The notes: a model not told the origin generated them from the sequence alone. 64,000 bases of DNA from Mesorhizobium sp. (GCF_016793485.1 NZ_JAEULZ010000002.1:1-64000), one strand, 5' to 3'; counted from the stretch's first letter, positions 46,298 to 55,778 are shown. Numbers and translations are program-made.

Positions 46298-46307
46298 GCT
46301 GCGTCAC
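46290..46307. promoter_or_regulatory. Two TGCGTCA repeats between divergent GMC genes
   Basis: TGCGTCA-TGC-TGCGTCAC: a direct repeat whose right copy is the inverse of GTGACGCA found at 38436 and 42605. It lies in the ~130-bp region between the two divergent GMC genes and overlaps the annotated ATG of the minus-strand one. Confidence 0.45.
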
Positions 46308-46423
46308 ATAGCTGAACCGTGCGAAATTGTTCTGAGCGGCCGGCCGCAGCCAAGTCCCGGCTATGGAGCGAGCGAAGGCGCGCAGCGTCGCATGAGTTCG
46401 CCGCGCGACTGGGCGGATCAGCG

Positions 46424-48031
46424 ATGGACGAATTCGATTACATAGTTGTCGGCGGCGGCTCGGCCGGCTGTGTGCTTGCCAACCGCTTGTCCGCGGATCC
46501 ACGCAACAAAGTGCTGCTGCTCGAGGCTGGCGGCAAGGACAGTTACATCTGGATCCATATACCGGTCGGCTATCTCTATTGCATCGCCAACCAGAAGACG
46601 GACTGGTGCTTTCGCACCGAGGCAGAGGCGGGATTGAACGGAAGAAGCCTCCTTTACCCACGCGGTAAGGTGCTCGGTGGCTGCTCGTCCATCAACGGGA
46701 TGATCTACATGCGCGGCCAGGCCGCCGACTACAATGGCTGGCGGCAGTCGGGATGCGTCGGCTGGGGATGGGACGAGATGCTCCCTCTTTTCAAGCGCCA
46801 GGAAGATCACTTCGGCGGCGCTTCCGAGTTCCATGGAAGCGGCGGTGAATGGCGCGTCGAGAAAGCCCGGGTACGCTGGAAGGTACTCGACGCCTTCCTT
46901 GATGCGGCGGTTCAGGCAGGGATCCCGCGTGTTGACGATTTCAACACCGGTAACAACGAAGGTGGTGGTTATTTCGACGTGAACCAGCGTCGAGGCGTTC
47001 GATGGAACGCGACCAAGGCGTTTCTGCGTCCCGCCATGCGCAGGCCAAACCTCCGTGTCGAGACAAATGCACAGGTGATGCGGTTGGACATTTCCGACGA
47101 CAGGGTGCGAGGCGTGACCTACGAACAGGGCGGCGCTGTAAAGGCTGCTGTCGCACGCGGCGAGGTTGTGCTGGCAGCAGGGGCCATCGGCTCCCCCAAG
47201 ATACTAGAGCTGTCCGGCTTCGGTCCTGCAGTGCATTTGCAGAACGCCGGTATCGGTCCCAGGAAGGACATGCCCGCGATCGGAGAAAACCTGCAGGATC
47301 ATCTGCAGTTGCGCATGATCTACAAAGTGTCTGGTGTGCCTACGCTCAACGAGAAGGCCAGCTCGCTATTTGGAAAGGCGATGATCGGCCTCGAATATGC
47401 AATGTGGCGTTCGGGACCAATGGCCATGGCGCCGAGCCAAGTCGGTATCTTCACGAAATCGCGGCCGGAAAAGGAAACGCCCGATCTGGAATATCACGTG
47501 CAGCCGGTGTCGCTAGACAAGTTCGGAGATCCAGTCCACGCCTTCCCTGCGATCACGGCGTCGGTGTGCAACCTTCGTCCGGATAGCCGTGGCTCGACGC
47601 ACATTGCCGGGCCGGAATGGCGCACCCAACCCGCGATTAGGCCCAACTACCTCAGCACCGAGACTGATCGCGTGACTGCCGTGGATTCGATCCGACAAGC
47701 GCGCCGCATCGCCGCGCAGCCGGCGTTTGCACAATATGGACCGCAGGAGTTCCGGCCCGGCCCGGACTATTCTTCCGACGAAGAAATCGGCCGCGTCGCG
47801 GGTGACATTGGCACGACGATCTTCCACCCCGTCGGCACCTGCCGCATGGGCAATGACCCAGCCGCCGTCGTCGACCCCCGCCTCCGCTTTCGCGGACTTC
47901 GCAATCTGCGCGTGGCAGACGCCTCCATCATGCCAACGATCGTCTCGGGCAACACCAATTCTCCAACGATGGCGATCGCCGAAAAAGCCGCGCAGATGAT
48001 ACTTGCCGACAGCAGAAATGCTGTCGCCTAA
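46424..48031 (+). CDS. GMC-family oxidoreductase (choline-dehydrogenase-like)
   Basis: A 535-aa FAD-dependent alcohol dehydrogenase. The Rossmann motif VGGGSAGCVLANRLS is at ~9-23. GMC signature 1 is near RGKVLGGCSSINGM, and signature 2 lies in VVLAAGAIGSPKILELSG. The catalytic His is in FHPVGTCRMG, with NTNSPTMAIAEKAA at the end. It is of the choline/alcohol dehydrogenase branch and different from its divergent neighbour. The ATG at 46424 gives a family-like N-terminus. It likely performs the first oxidation of an imported or environmental alcohol. Confidence 0.9.
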   Translation: MDEFDYIVVGGGSAGCVLANRLSADPRNKVLLLEAGGKDSYIWIHIPVGYLYCIANQKTDWCFRTEAEAGLNGRSLLYPRGKVLGGCSSINGMIYMRGQAADYNGWRQSGCVGWGWDEMLPLFKRQEDHFGGASEFHGSGGEWRVEKARVRWKVLDAFLDAAVQAGIPRVDDFNTGNNEGGGYFDVNQRRGVRWNATKAFLRPAMRRPNLRVETNAQVMRLDISDDRVRGVTYEQGGAVKAAVARGEVVLAAGAIGSPKILELSGFGPAVHLQNAGIGPRKDMPAIGENLQDHLQLRMIYKVSGVPTLNEKASSLFGKAMIGLEYAMWRSGPMAMAPSQVGIFTKSRPEKETPDLEYHVQPVSLDKFGDPVHAFPAITASVCNLRPDSRGSTHIAGPEWRTQPAIRPNYLSTETDRVTAVDSIRQARRIAAQPAFAQYGPQEFRPGPDYSSDEEIGRVAGDIGTTIFHPVGTCRMGNDPAAVVDPRLRFRGLRNLRVADASIMPTIVSGNTNSPTMAIAEKAAQMILADSRNAVA

Positions 48032-48195
48032 TAACAGGGCGAATGCCGATCCAATTCATTGCTGTGTGCTCAAGCCAAAGCGGCTCGCGATTGAAGTACA
48101 ATGACCGCCTGGACGCGTCGATGTGTGCGTCTTTACGAGCATCGCCGCAGTCGAACGTTCAGCCCACGTTGAAGTCGTCAGTCCGCGGGCGCCGT

Positions 48196-50388
48196 TTACT
48201 CTATATAATATCCGTCGCCGTTGGGGTATTCGTTCTCTTTCGACGTATCGGAGTTCATCGCCACGAAAATGCTGGCGTCGGACCGGCACGCGCCTTTCAC
48301 GGCGTCGATCGCTTCAACCACACTTCGTTGCGGCGTGCTGGCCCACTTGACGACAAATACGACCGCGTCGGCATGTTCGGCCATGTACAGACCGTCGACG
48401 ACGGGTCCCACGGGCGGAGAATCGATTATCACGTACTCGTATTTTCTGCTTGCGGCCGCCAGAAGCTGGGTAAAGGTGTTTTTCGTGACAAGCCGGTCCG
48501 TCGGCACTTCCGAACGCTTCGCCCCCAGGGCGGCGACGAGCGATGTCTTGGGGTCGCGAACGACAACTTTCGAAAATTCCTCAGAAGGGAGGGTTCCCGA
48601 CAGGTAATCGACGATCCCATTGGACAGATCCATCCTGAAGTGTCGATGCAGCGAGGGCTTTCTAAAATCACCGTCCACAATGAGCACGCTGTGTCCAGCC
48701 AATGCGTAGGAGCGGGCCAGTGATAGCGCTACGGTGGTTTTTCCCTCGGCAGCCATGGCCGACGTCACGAGAATGGTGATGCCGATCCCCGGCATTCTTC
48801 CGGCGGGGTCGCGTCGGGCGACGGTACGGTTGATCAGCGCTTGTAAGCGCCTGATATTTTCGGAGTAACGTGAAAGGGGTTTTGACACCAACGCATCCGC
48901 TACGGTTGTTCCTCCATCGGCCAGAGCCTGCTTGGGCAGGGTCGCTACCAACGGGTAACCGGTTACTGCCTCAACCTGGCCTGCGGTCGTGAAACCGCCG
49001 ACATAGTTTTCGAAAACGAACCCCAGCCCCACCCCTGCCCCCAACGCCAGGATCCCCGCAAGCCCCAACACAAGCGGAATGTTCGGAAACGACGGTTTCG
49101 CGGGTGCGAGAGCCGGCGACACGATCCGGCTGTCGGCCATTTGCAGGGTGGATTGGGTTGCCAGTTCCTGCTCTCTGGCGATCAGGTCACGATACGTTGC
49201 CGTGGTCTTTGCCGAGATCGACTGCAATTCGAGAAATTCCGCAAGTTGGGCGGCAGGAGCAGCTTCGATGTAGGCGGCGTTCAGCCGCTGGTTCATGTCC
49301 CGGCGATTGGCCTCCATTGACGCCAGCGACGCCTCCACAGCGCTCACACGGTCCTCTCCAAGAGACTTGAGAGAACCTTCGACGTCCCGCAGTTCTTTTC
49401 GCAGGTCTACCGTGTTGGTTTCCGAGGCCGCCTGGCTCAAAGACATCTCGAGCGCCTGCCGCTTCCTCAGGAGTTCGGCCGATGCGTCCGTCGCCAGCTT
49501 GTCGGCAAGTCGGCTCCAGTTCTGGCTGGCGATGTCCTGCCTTATATCCGTCACCAGGCTCGTGGATCGGCTGCTCTCCAGGCGCAAGCCATCAAGCGCC
49601 GCGCGGATCTGAACGAGTTCGGACGTCGGGCTGGAGTTGATGATCGCGTCGAGATTCGTTTCGATGTAGCGGGAGGCCGCCCCCTCCGCTTCGATCACTT
49701 TCTTCCGCGCCTCTGCGATCTGGGTCTGAACGACGTCGCGCGTCGCCAGCATATCGCTGACTTTCGCCTGCAACTGCAGGCGGATGTAACTGGCGGCAAT
49801 AGCATTGGCGAGTTCGGCTGCCTTTTCAGGGCGCTCCGAATCCACCGACACCCCGATGACATAGGTTTGTCCCCGACGACTGACCGTTACAGCTTTCCTC
49901 AGCTTTTCTAGGACATCCGAAATCGCCTCGTGTCCGGTCGGCGGTTTAAGGGGTGCGATGCGCAGCGCCGCGAAGATCTTGTCGCGCCAGTCAATCTTGA
50001 CCCCAAACTCTTCATCCGAAACGAGTTGTTCGGATTCAATGACATCCATCAGGACGTTATCGGACCGAAGTATCTCGACCTCGCTGTCCACCTTGGGACT
50101 GTCGACGGCCGCCCCCGTCATCTGGCTGATCGGATCGAGGATATTCTTGCGGATGGGATCGACGAGAATCAGGGTCGAGGCCTTGTAGGTTGGCGAAAGC
50201 GCAAAGACCAAAAGCGCAGCAACGGCGAAGACGCTGAAAGCGGTGATGACAATAAGCTTCGACTGACGTCGCAAAAAGCGGACAATTTCCCTCAAGTCCA
50301 TGTCAGGCTCGGCTCGAAAAAATTGTCGCATGGTTGGCCCATCATTACCTGAAGCTGCAAGATCGACCCTGCCAGAATTCACGTTCAT
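48196..50388 (-). CDS. Polysaccharide co-polymerase / BY-type tyrosine kinase (ExoP/Wzc-like)
   Basis: A 730-aa inner-membrane protein controlling polysaccharide chain length and export. N-terminal Wzz domain with a helix at ~45-63 (IVITAFSVFAVAALLVFAL), a long periplasmic coiled coil, a second helix at ~445-465 (VLGLAGILALGAGVGLGF), and a cytosolic kinase: Walker A AAEGKTT at ~546-552, Walker A' LIVDGDFRKP at ~569-578, Walker B VIIDSPP at ~653-659. The C-terminal tail has only two tyrosines (GDGYYIE), a short version of the Tyr cluster. The ATG at 50388 is taken after a TTG. Confidence 0.92.
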   Translation of the reverse strand: MNVNSGRVDLAASGNDGPTMRQFFRAEPDMDLREIVRFLRRQSKLIVITAFSVFAVAALLVFALSPTYKASTLILVDPIRKNILDPISQMTGAAVDSPKVDSEVEILRSDNVLMDVIESEQLVSDEEFGVKIDWRDKIFAALRIAPLKPPTGHEAISDVLEKLRKAVTVSRRGQTYVIGVSVDSERPEKAAELANAIAASYIRLQLQAKVSDMLATRDVVQTQIAEARKKVIEAEGAASRYIETNLDAIINSSPTSELVQIRAALDGLRLESSRSTSLVTDIRQDIASQNWSRLADKLATDASAELLRKRQALEMSLSQAASETNTVDLRKELRDVEGSLKSLGEDRVSAVEASLASMEANRRDMNQRLNAAYIEAAPAAQLAEFLELQSISAKTTATYRDLIAREQELATQSTLQMADSRIVSPALAPAKPSFPNIPLVLGLAGILALGAGVGLGFVFENYVGGFTTAGQVEAVTGYPLVATLPKQALADGGTTVADALVSKPLSRYSENIRRLQALINRTVARRDPAGRMPGIGITILVTSAMAAEGKTTVALSLARSYALAGHSVLIVDGDFRKPSLHRHFRMDLSNGIVDYLSGTLPSEEFSKVVVRDPKTSLVAALGAKRSEVPTDRLVTKNTFTQLLAAASRKYEYVIIDSPPVGPVVDGLYMAEHADAVVFVVKWASTPQRSVVEAIDAVKGACRSDASIFVAMNSDTSKENEYPNGDGYYIE

Positions 50389-50406
50389 CAAGATAAGTTC
50401 CGCCAG

Positions 50407-51168
50407 CTATATTGAACTCGATACGATCGGATTCTGCGCCACGGCTTCCAAAAAAGTAACCTCGTTAGACCTAAGCATTCGAGCTGCTGTCAACCTGCCG
50501 AAGACATAGGCGCCTGTATCGACATTGACGCGCTTATCTCGCGAGAAGGCTTTTTCTATCACTTGATGGCCGTGCACGATTGTACGGTCAGGGCCTAGAA
50601 AAGCTGACTTGTACTGCTCATTCGGGATCAACTCCGTGGAGTGGACAAAGCTCGCATCAGCGACTGATACACCCGCCGGCAGCTTGCGCAAGAATTCGAT
50701 GTGCTCCGAAGGAATGTGGCTCGCTATCAAGTTCCAGAGGTTGCGGCTCTGCCTGATTTCGGCCAGGGACAGACCGTACGAGGCAAGCGTTTCAAGGCCT
50801 CCAATCCGCAGCCATGACGAATTGAGCGTAGGCCGGTCGATGAACCGCAGCATTGCGGTTTCATGGTTACCCGCAATGCAGATGCGTCGGAATTCCGGAG
50901 GTGACCCTCCCAGCAGGTGGTCGATCACCTGTGCGGAATAGGGTCCCCGATCAACATAATCTCCCAGCATGACGATCCACTTTTGTCCGCCGATATTCGC
51001 CGCGTCGGTTACGATCAACGCTTCAAGCGGACGAAGCAGATCGAGGCGACCGTGAATGTCTCCAACTGCATAGATGACGGCAGGCCATTCACCGACTATC
51101 CACGACCTTGCGTAGGGATCCCGCGTGGACACGAGGGAAGAGATCTTTCTCCAAATGCGCTCAGACAT
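50407..51168 (-). CDS. PPP-family serine/threonine-type metallophosphatase
   Basis: A 253-aa two-metal phosphatase. GDIHGR at 36-41, GDYVDRG at 69-75 and GNHE at 100-103 are the classical PPP motifs; a later His lies in IVHGHQV. It lies 18 bases upstream of the BY-kinase gene and 11 bases after the O-antigen-ligase-like gene on the same strand, so it is part of the polysaccharide operon. It may dephosphorylate the kinase in the role usually played by a low-molecular-weight tyrosine phosphatase (inference). Confidence 0.9.
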   Translation of the reverse strand: MSERIWRKISSLVSTRDPYARSWIVGEWPAVIYAVGDIHGRLDLLRPLEALIVTDAANIGGQKWIVMLGDYVDRGPYSAQVIDHLLGGSPPEFRRICIAGNHETAMLRFIDRPTLNSSWLRIGGLETLASYGLSLAEIRQSRNLWNLIASHIPSEHIEFLRKLPAGVSVADASFVHSTELIPNEQYKSAFLGPDRTIVHGHQVIEKAFSRDKRVNVDTGAYVFGRLTAARMLRSNEVTFLEAVAQNPIVSSSI

Positions 51169-51179
51169 CCTGGAGATGC

Positions 51180-52484
51180 TCAACGGGATGAACTCCTGTC
51201 GAACAGCGCGGGCCCTGCGCCCAATGCCAGGACAAACAGGTACAGGAATGCAACCGCCTGTATCTCCAGGCTGAAATCCACCAAGGCATGAAGCGCCACT
51301 GCAACCGTGGCTCCCACCGCGGCATAAACCGCAGGTCGGCCTGATCTTGTCTCGACCTCGTGCCTGACGATACGCACGAAAAGGTAGGCGATGATCGCCA
51401 TTGGCACCGTGCCTACCGGCAAGCCCAAGCCAGCCCATAGAGCGAGATAGGTAGAGTGAGCGTAGTCCCACGTTAATGACACGCTGACCTCCGGCGTATG
51501 GTATATGGCGTAGGCGTATTTGAAGCTGCCGGCGCCGAACCCGAACAGGGGACGCTCGGAAATCATTCCGGCCGTTTCCCAATACAGGGCACGCCTGTCC
51601 GCAAACCCGTTTCCGAACATCGCCCTGTCGAAAATCTCGCTGCCATACAGCGCTCCCACAAGACCGACGAGCACGCCGCCAGCCATTGCATAGCGCCAGA
51701 AGCCGGTTGAACGCACCAACAGGCGCCTCATCATGACAATGGCAAAAGCACCGCCAAATGCCGAGCCGATCCCGGCGCGCGAGGCCGTTACAAAAAGCGT
51801 CGCCACCATGATTGCCAAAGCCACGACATACACAACGCGCCAGTTGGACTTGTCGGACATCATTGTCAGGGACGTTGCGACGGCGATGCCGATCGCCAGA
51901 TACGTCGCCAACGAATTTCGATTGACGAACGTGCCTGTCGCTACGCCTCGATAAGACTCCTTGTCGAATACGAGAATCGTGTCTCCTAGGTATGAAAGCG
52001 CAACGAGAGCGTAAGCAGCTTCAATCGCAACGACTGCAACCACTGCTCGAGCCAAATTGACGGACCGATGGCGGTTCACCGCAGGTTGCAAAGCTAGAAA
52101 AAAGAAGATTCCGTAAGACGTCCAGCGAAGCAACGCGAAACCTGCTTCCCCGGGAACCAAGGCAAGATATTTGCTGGTCAGTTCCAGCCCTCTGCGTGTG
52201 TCGATCGGTTCAAACAGCAAGGCGCCGACGGGAGCGAGTTGCAGCAACAGCACGGTCGTCACCACAAAAAATCCAGCTGCGGGAAGCCAGGCATCTCTTA
52301 CCGACACCCTGAGAGAAAGTCCCCGCCTGAGAAGCGCCAAACAGTACCAGGCGGCGATCGCCGCGACGATGGCCGCCCAGAACGCCCAGAAAAATGGCCT
52401 GTTGCTGCCATAGGGAACTGCAGATAGTGCAACCACCACGACCAGCAGAACAGCCAATCTCTGGTTTAGCGTGGATCCGTTCAT
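51180..52484 (-). CDS. O-antigen ligase / polymerase-like membrane protein
   Basis: A 434-aa protein with about 11 hydrophobic helices. The large periplasmic loop has the Wzy_C/WaaL hallmark, FADRRALYWETAGMISERP followed by GFGAGSFKYAY...DYAHSTYLALWAGLGLP. The His of this motif is expected in glycan polymerases or ligases. In this locus it would polymerise the repeat unit. A second, unrelated candidate lies at 54587. Confidence 0.88.
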   Translation of the reverse strand: MNGSTLNQRLAVLLVVVVALSAVPYGSNRPFFWAFWAAIVAAIAAWYCLALLRRGLSLRVSVRDAWLPAAGFFVVTTVLLLQLAPVGALLFEPIDTRRGLELTSKYLALVPGEAGFALLRWTSYGIFFFLALQPAVNRHRSVNLARAVVAVVAIEAAYALVALSYLGDTILVFDKESYRGVATGTFVNRNSLATYLAIGIAVATSLTMMSDKSNWRVVYVVALAIMVATLFVTASRAGIGSAFGGAFAIVMMRRLLVRSTGFWRYAMAGGVLVGLVGALYGSEIFDRAMFGNGFADRRALYWETAGMISERPLFGFGAGSFKYAYAIYHTPEVSVSLTWDYAHSTYLALWAGLGLPVGTVPMAIIAYLFVRIVRHEVETRSGRPAVYAAVGATVAVALHALVDFSLEIQAVAFLYLFVLALGAGPALFDRSSSR

Positions 52485-52526
52485 AACGACCGGAAATGCG
52501 GAACAGGCTTGATGATCCGTTCGCCT

Positions 52527-53198
52527 CTATTGCATTTCATTCGCTTGCTCTTTCAGTTCAGCGACAAATGCAGCGCGGTATTGTTCAGCCAATGCATCGA
52601 TTGCCCCGGCAATGACCGATCTCGACGCGGGAACCGACAGGTACCACTGCGCGAGCATCTTTTTCCCCTCCTCCGTCGTCCCTAGAACTCTGAGATCGGA
52701 ATCTAGGACCGCTGGTTGCACCTTCCCGAGCATATTCGGCCATTCCTGAAAAAGCCGCGCCCGCAAGGCTGCGAGCCAAAGCTCATTCGGGGCAATTGCC
52801 CATGATCTGAACAGGTGGGAGCTTAGTTTGTCCTCTTCTCCCAGGATGGCGTTCGCATAGGCTGCGATGTAGTGCCCGAGTGAGCTTGCCGGATTCCCGG
52901 CTACTACCGCGTCGCTCGCCGACAGGCATGCCCGTGCCCCGGCCACGCGCCTTTCTTTGTCCAGCAGCGCTTGGACGGAAGCCAAGGCGGCTCGGCAATC
53001 AAGCAGGAGTCGGTCCTGTGAAAGTGCTGAGAAACCAGCACGCATTTCCCCACTCGCAACCTGTTTCCATCGTTCTTGCGGATCGATTTCGTTTGAAAAA
53101 AAGGGAGTGGCTTCTCTGACTGCGACATAGGCTGCTGAAGCAAAAAGAAAAGCGGAGCCGATCACCATAAATATCAATGATGTACGGCTTGATGTCAC
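52527..53198 (-). CDS. Membrane-anchored protein of unknown function in the EPS operon
   Basis: A 223-aa protein with one N-terminal transmembrane helix (LIFMVIGSAFLFASAAYVAV) and a helical periplasmic domain. The helices are rich in Ala, Leu and Arg (ASVQALLDKERRVAGARACL; ELWLAALRARLFQEW), reminiscent of TPR-like repeats but with no firm motif. The start is a GTG at 53198. It lies 42 bases upstream of the polymerase-like gene on the same strand. Probably an accessory factor for assembly. Confidence 0.65.
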   Translation of the reverse strand: MTSSRTSLIFMVIGSAFLFASAAYVAVREATPFFSNEIDPQERWKQVASGEMRAGFSALSQDRLLLDCRAALASVQALLDKERRVAGARACLSASDAVVAGNPASSLGHYIAAYANAILGEEDKLSSHLFRSWAIAPNELWLAALRARLFQEWPNMLGKVQPAVLDSDLRVLGTTEEGKKMLAQWYLSVPASRSVIAGAIDALAEQYRAAFVAELKEQANEMQ

Positions 53199-53421
53199 AG
53201 CGAAATCTTGTGGCGCTTGTTTTGACGGCGGCTGTCAAACAGGTCGTGCGCAAGCCCGGTCAGCATCAGAATCGTCTTTCGCTCTGTTTATTGTGAGCTG
53301 ACAAATTGGTTACGCGGATTCGGGTCAAATGCAACCTGAAGCAACCAAAAGGCTATGACGATTTGCCTAATATTGTAAACTGTGCAAATCTTGAAATATG
53401 CTGGGTGGAGATTGGGATGCA

Positions 53422-53820
53422 ATGAGACATTTTTTTACGAATACACTGGCAGCACTTGCGCTGAATCTCGCCTGCGCGCCCGCAAGCTATGCCCAGATAT
53501 CGAACGAGGGGCAGAGGCTGGTCGAAATATGTTCGATCCGGCCGCCCAATATGGTCGAGGTACAAAGCTACATTGACCGGCTCAAGGGGGACGGCCTCTC
53601 GGCGGCCGACAGCGACGCGGTGTTGACTGATTGGACGGTCGCCCTGGGTGTGGCTTCTCAGGATGTGTCCGATGCAGCAACAAGGCGCGGTCTTGCGGAT
53701 TGCATCCGCGTGATAGCTGCGGCGGTTGTGGATCAGGAGCAGCAGGAACAGATCATGCAGGTTGCTGCAGCCGTGGCTTTGGGCGAAGACCTTCCTCAAA
53801 CGGCCGCCAGCGCCGCTTGA
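53422..53820 (+). CDS. Small secreted protein of unknown function
   Basis: A 132-aa protein with a signal peptide (FTNTLAALALNLACAPASYAQ), then a mature helical domain with two cysteines (VEICSIRPPN and LADCIRV) that could form one disulfide. I do not recognise the family. It faces the transglutaminase-like protease gene convergently. It is divergent from the EPS operon upstream, with a ~220-bp AT-rich gap between them (53199-53421) that should hold promoters for both. Confidence 0.6.
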   Translation: MRHFFTNTLAALALNLACAPASYAQISNEGQRLVEICSIRPPNMVEVQSYIDRLKGDGLSAADSDAVLTDWTVALGVASQDVSDAATRRGLADCIRVIAAAVVDQEQQEQIMQVAAAVALGEDLPQTAASAA

Positions 53821-53854
53821 GGACTGGTCTGCGGCATCGCTCCGACGCTGTGTT

Positions 53855-54391
53855 CTAGAACTTGCTCCACGTGCGCGGATTGCTCGTCGCCACCGCAAGG
53901 AAAGTGTATCCCGTCTCCTGGCGCGGCAGAATTGTCTTACGGGCGCTGTCGAGTACCATCTCGCCACGGTCCGTTTTCACAATCAGGACGGCATGTCCTT
54001 GACCTTTGCTGTTTCGGACCACAGCCATTCTAAGCGCGCTCGGAGAGACACCCTCACGAATGAGAAGCTTGCGTTTCGCCAGGGCATAGTCCTCGCAATC
54101 CGACCCTTTGCCCCAAATGTCGGTTTTATCGCTTTTGAAACGCATGCTGCTGTTCACCGAACTGTTCACGCGCTTCAGCTTCCCAAGCAATTGGCCCGAA
54201 TGCCTGACCTGCTGCGCGCCGCCGCCTTTGCATTGCTCTTTGTTCTTGAGGCAATACAACTGGTATCCGAGAGGCGCCGCCCGCTTCCCGACTTTTCCCA
54301 GTTCCGGCGCCGCGTCCATCGGGGCGGCCCAAGTCGGTCCTGCGGCCAGCGCTCCAAGAAGTACAGTTCCGATCAACACCAAAAGACGCAT
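53855..54391 (-). CDS. Periplasmic transglutaminase-like cysteine peptidase (BTLCP/LapG-like)
   Basis: A 178-aa exported protein with a signal peptide to about residue 23 (VLLGALAAGPTWA). The catalytic Cys99 lies in KGSDCEDYALAKR, His133 in GQGHAVLIV, and Asp148 in EMVLDSA, the triad of the bacterial transglutaminase-like family. Relatives cleave surface adhesins (LapG) or act in exopolysaccharide and biofilm control. No LapD or LapA homologue is in the window. Length is short compared with LapG (~200 aa), but the core is complete. Confidence 0.88.
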   Translation of the reverse strand: MRLLVLIGTVLLGALAAGPTWAAPMDAAPELGKVGKRAAPLGYQLYCLKNKEQCKGGGAQQVRHSGQLLGKLKRVNSSVNSSMRFKSDKTDIWGKGSDCEDYALAKRKLLIREGVSPSALRMAVVRNSKGQGHAVLIVKTDRGEMVLDSARKTILPRQETGYTFLAVATSNPRTWSKF

Positions 54392-54586
54392 AGCCTCACC
54401 GCCCCTCGCAAATGCGCCTCGATTTTGAGCGCGCTATTTTTCAACTCGGCTTAAGTTCACCGATGAAAATGAGACGTATCAGGTTGCGATTTCAGCCCGT
54501 TTAAATCGTTCCGTACAATTTGATGCATTCAAGTAAGAGCAAATTTGGAGACTACCAAAGCGCTGCAAAATGAAGTCGATCAGAAC

Positions 54587-55771
54587 ATGAAGACTGCATC
54601 TTTGAAAAGAAGTGAGCCTGAGCCACTACTGAAAGCGGTATGCGTTACGCTTTTTATTCTTATCGTGTTTTCTGGATCTCTCATATCGAGAGAGGCTCGT
54701 CTCTTTGCGGCGCTGCTATGCGGGGTAGTGGCTATGGCGTCACCAATGACGCTTATGTCATTCCTTCGAACCCCCGTGGGCCGCGTACTGACGCTTATTC
54801 CAATAACAGGCCTTGCCATCTTTTTATTGCAGGTTATTTTTGGAATAAATGGATCAACAGAACTAGCATTTCGTCAGATAATTTACTATTTTATTTTAGC
54901 TATATCATGCGGATGCTTAACAATTATCGTAATAAAATACGATAAGTATGCATTTGATTACAAAACCATATTAATATTATTATTAGTATCATCAATTATT
55001 TCCGAAATAATCAGAAGTACATGGATATATGGATCCTATGTAATCCGTGGAAATCTTGAGAACACGACGACATACATACTGGTCGCGCTTATAGCGTTTA
55101 GATGCAAGTGTCATTTGTGTATAATTTTTGTTATATCGACTTATATAATATATTCAATCATTACTATTTCTGGGCAAGGTATTTTGTTGTCGGTGCTTTT
55201 CCTGATATTCCTTCTTGTGCCTACGGAAAAGCTGAAGCGTCTGATGCTTTGTGCAGTCGCCACGCTCCCATTCCTGGTCCCAGCGATCGCCCTGCTCGCG
55301 AATGACTCCGTCAACCAGATGGATCAGAACGTGGATTTCCGCCGTATCGTCTGGCGCCAGATCTACCGGGACTTCTTTGACGGTAACCTCGTCATCGGTC
55401 AGCTGGGTCAGGTGGTGAACCGCGATTTCGTCGACATGCTGATGCGATACGGCGCGGCGTGGGAAGGGGCTGAGAATATCGGCGCGCACAATTTCCCGCT
55501 TCAGATGACGCAACTGTTCGGCATTTCGGGATTGATCGCAACGATGATGTTTTTTGTAGCGCTGCTTCGCATGACCCTGCCCCTGGTCAGCTATCCGGGG
55601 ATCGCGTTCTGCTTCCTGGCGGTAGCGGTATCGATGACGCTCAATCAGGCTGAGACACACCTTCTCTATCAGTTCGGCACGGCGCTCCTCATCGCCTGCA
55701 TATCAGCGGCATACATGTCGTCCAAAGTTGGTTCCCAAGCGTCTTTCACTCCTGCCCCGAAGACCCGCTAG
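54587..55771 (+). CDS. O-antigen polymerase-like membrane protein, AT-rich
   Basis: A 394-aa protein with about ten to eleven membrane helices and a loop with GAENIGAHNFPLQMTQLFG, a Wzy/O-antigen-ligase-like motif. The first ~220 codons, especially 54830-55170, are clearly AT-rich against the high-GC neighbours, while the last third is normal. This suggests a gene of foreign or mosaic origin. A TTG at 54545 extends the frame by 14 residues; neither start has a clear ribosome site. It precedes the flippase gene by seven bases. Confidence 0.72.
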   Translation: MKTASLKRSEPEPLLKAVCVTLFILIVFSGSLISREARLFAALLCGVVAMASPMTLMSFLRTPVGRVLTLIPITGLAIFLLQVIFGINGSTELAFRQIIYYFILAISCGCLTIIVIKYDKYAFDYKTILILLLVSSIISEIIRSTWIYGSYVIRGNLENTTTYILVALIAFRCKCHLCIIFVISTYIIYSIITISGQGILLSVLFLIFLLVPTEKLKRLMLCAVATLPFLVPAIALLANDSVNQMDQNVDFRRIVWRQIYRDFFDGNLVIGQLGQVVNRDFVDMLMRYGAAWEGAENIGAHNFPLQMTQLFGISGLIATMMFFVALLRMTLPLVSYPGIAFCFLAVAVSMTLNQAETHLLYQFGTALLIACISAAYMSSKVGSQASFTPAPKTR

Positions 55772-55778
55772 GCGGCAC

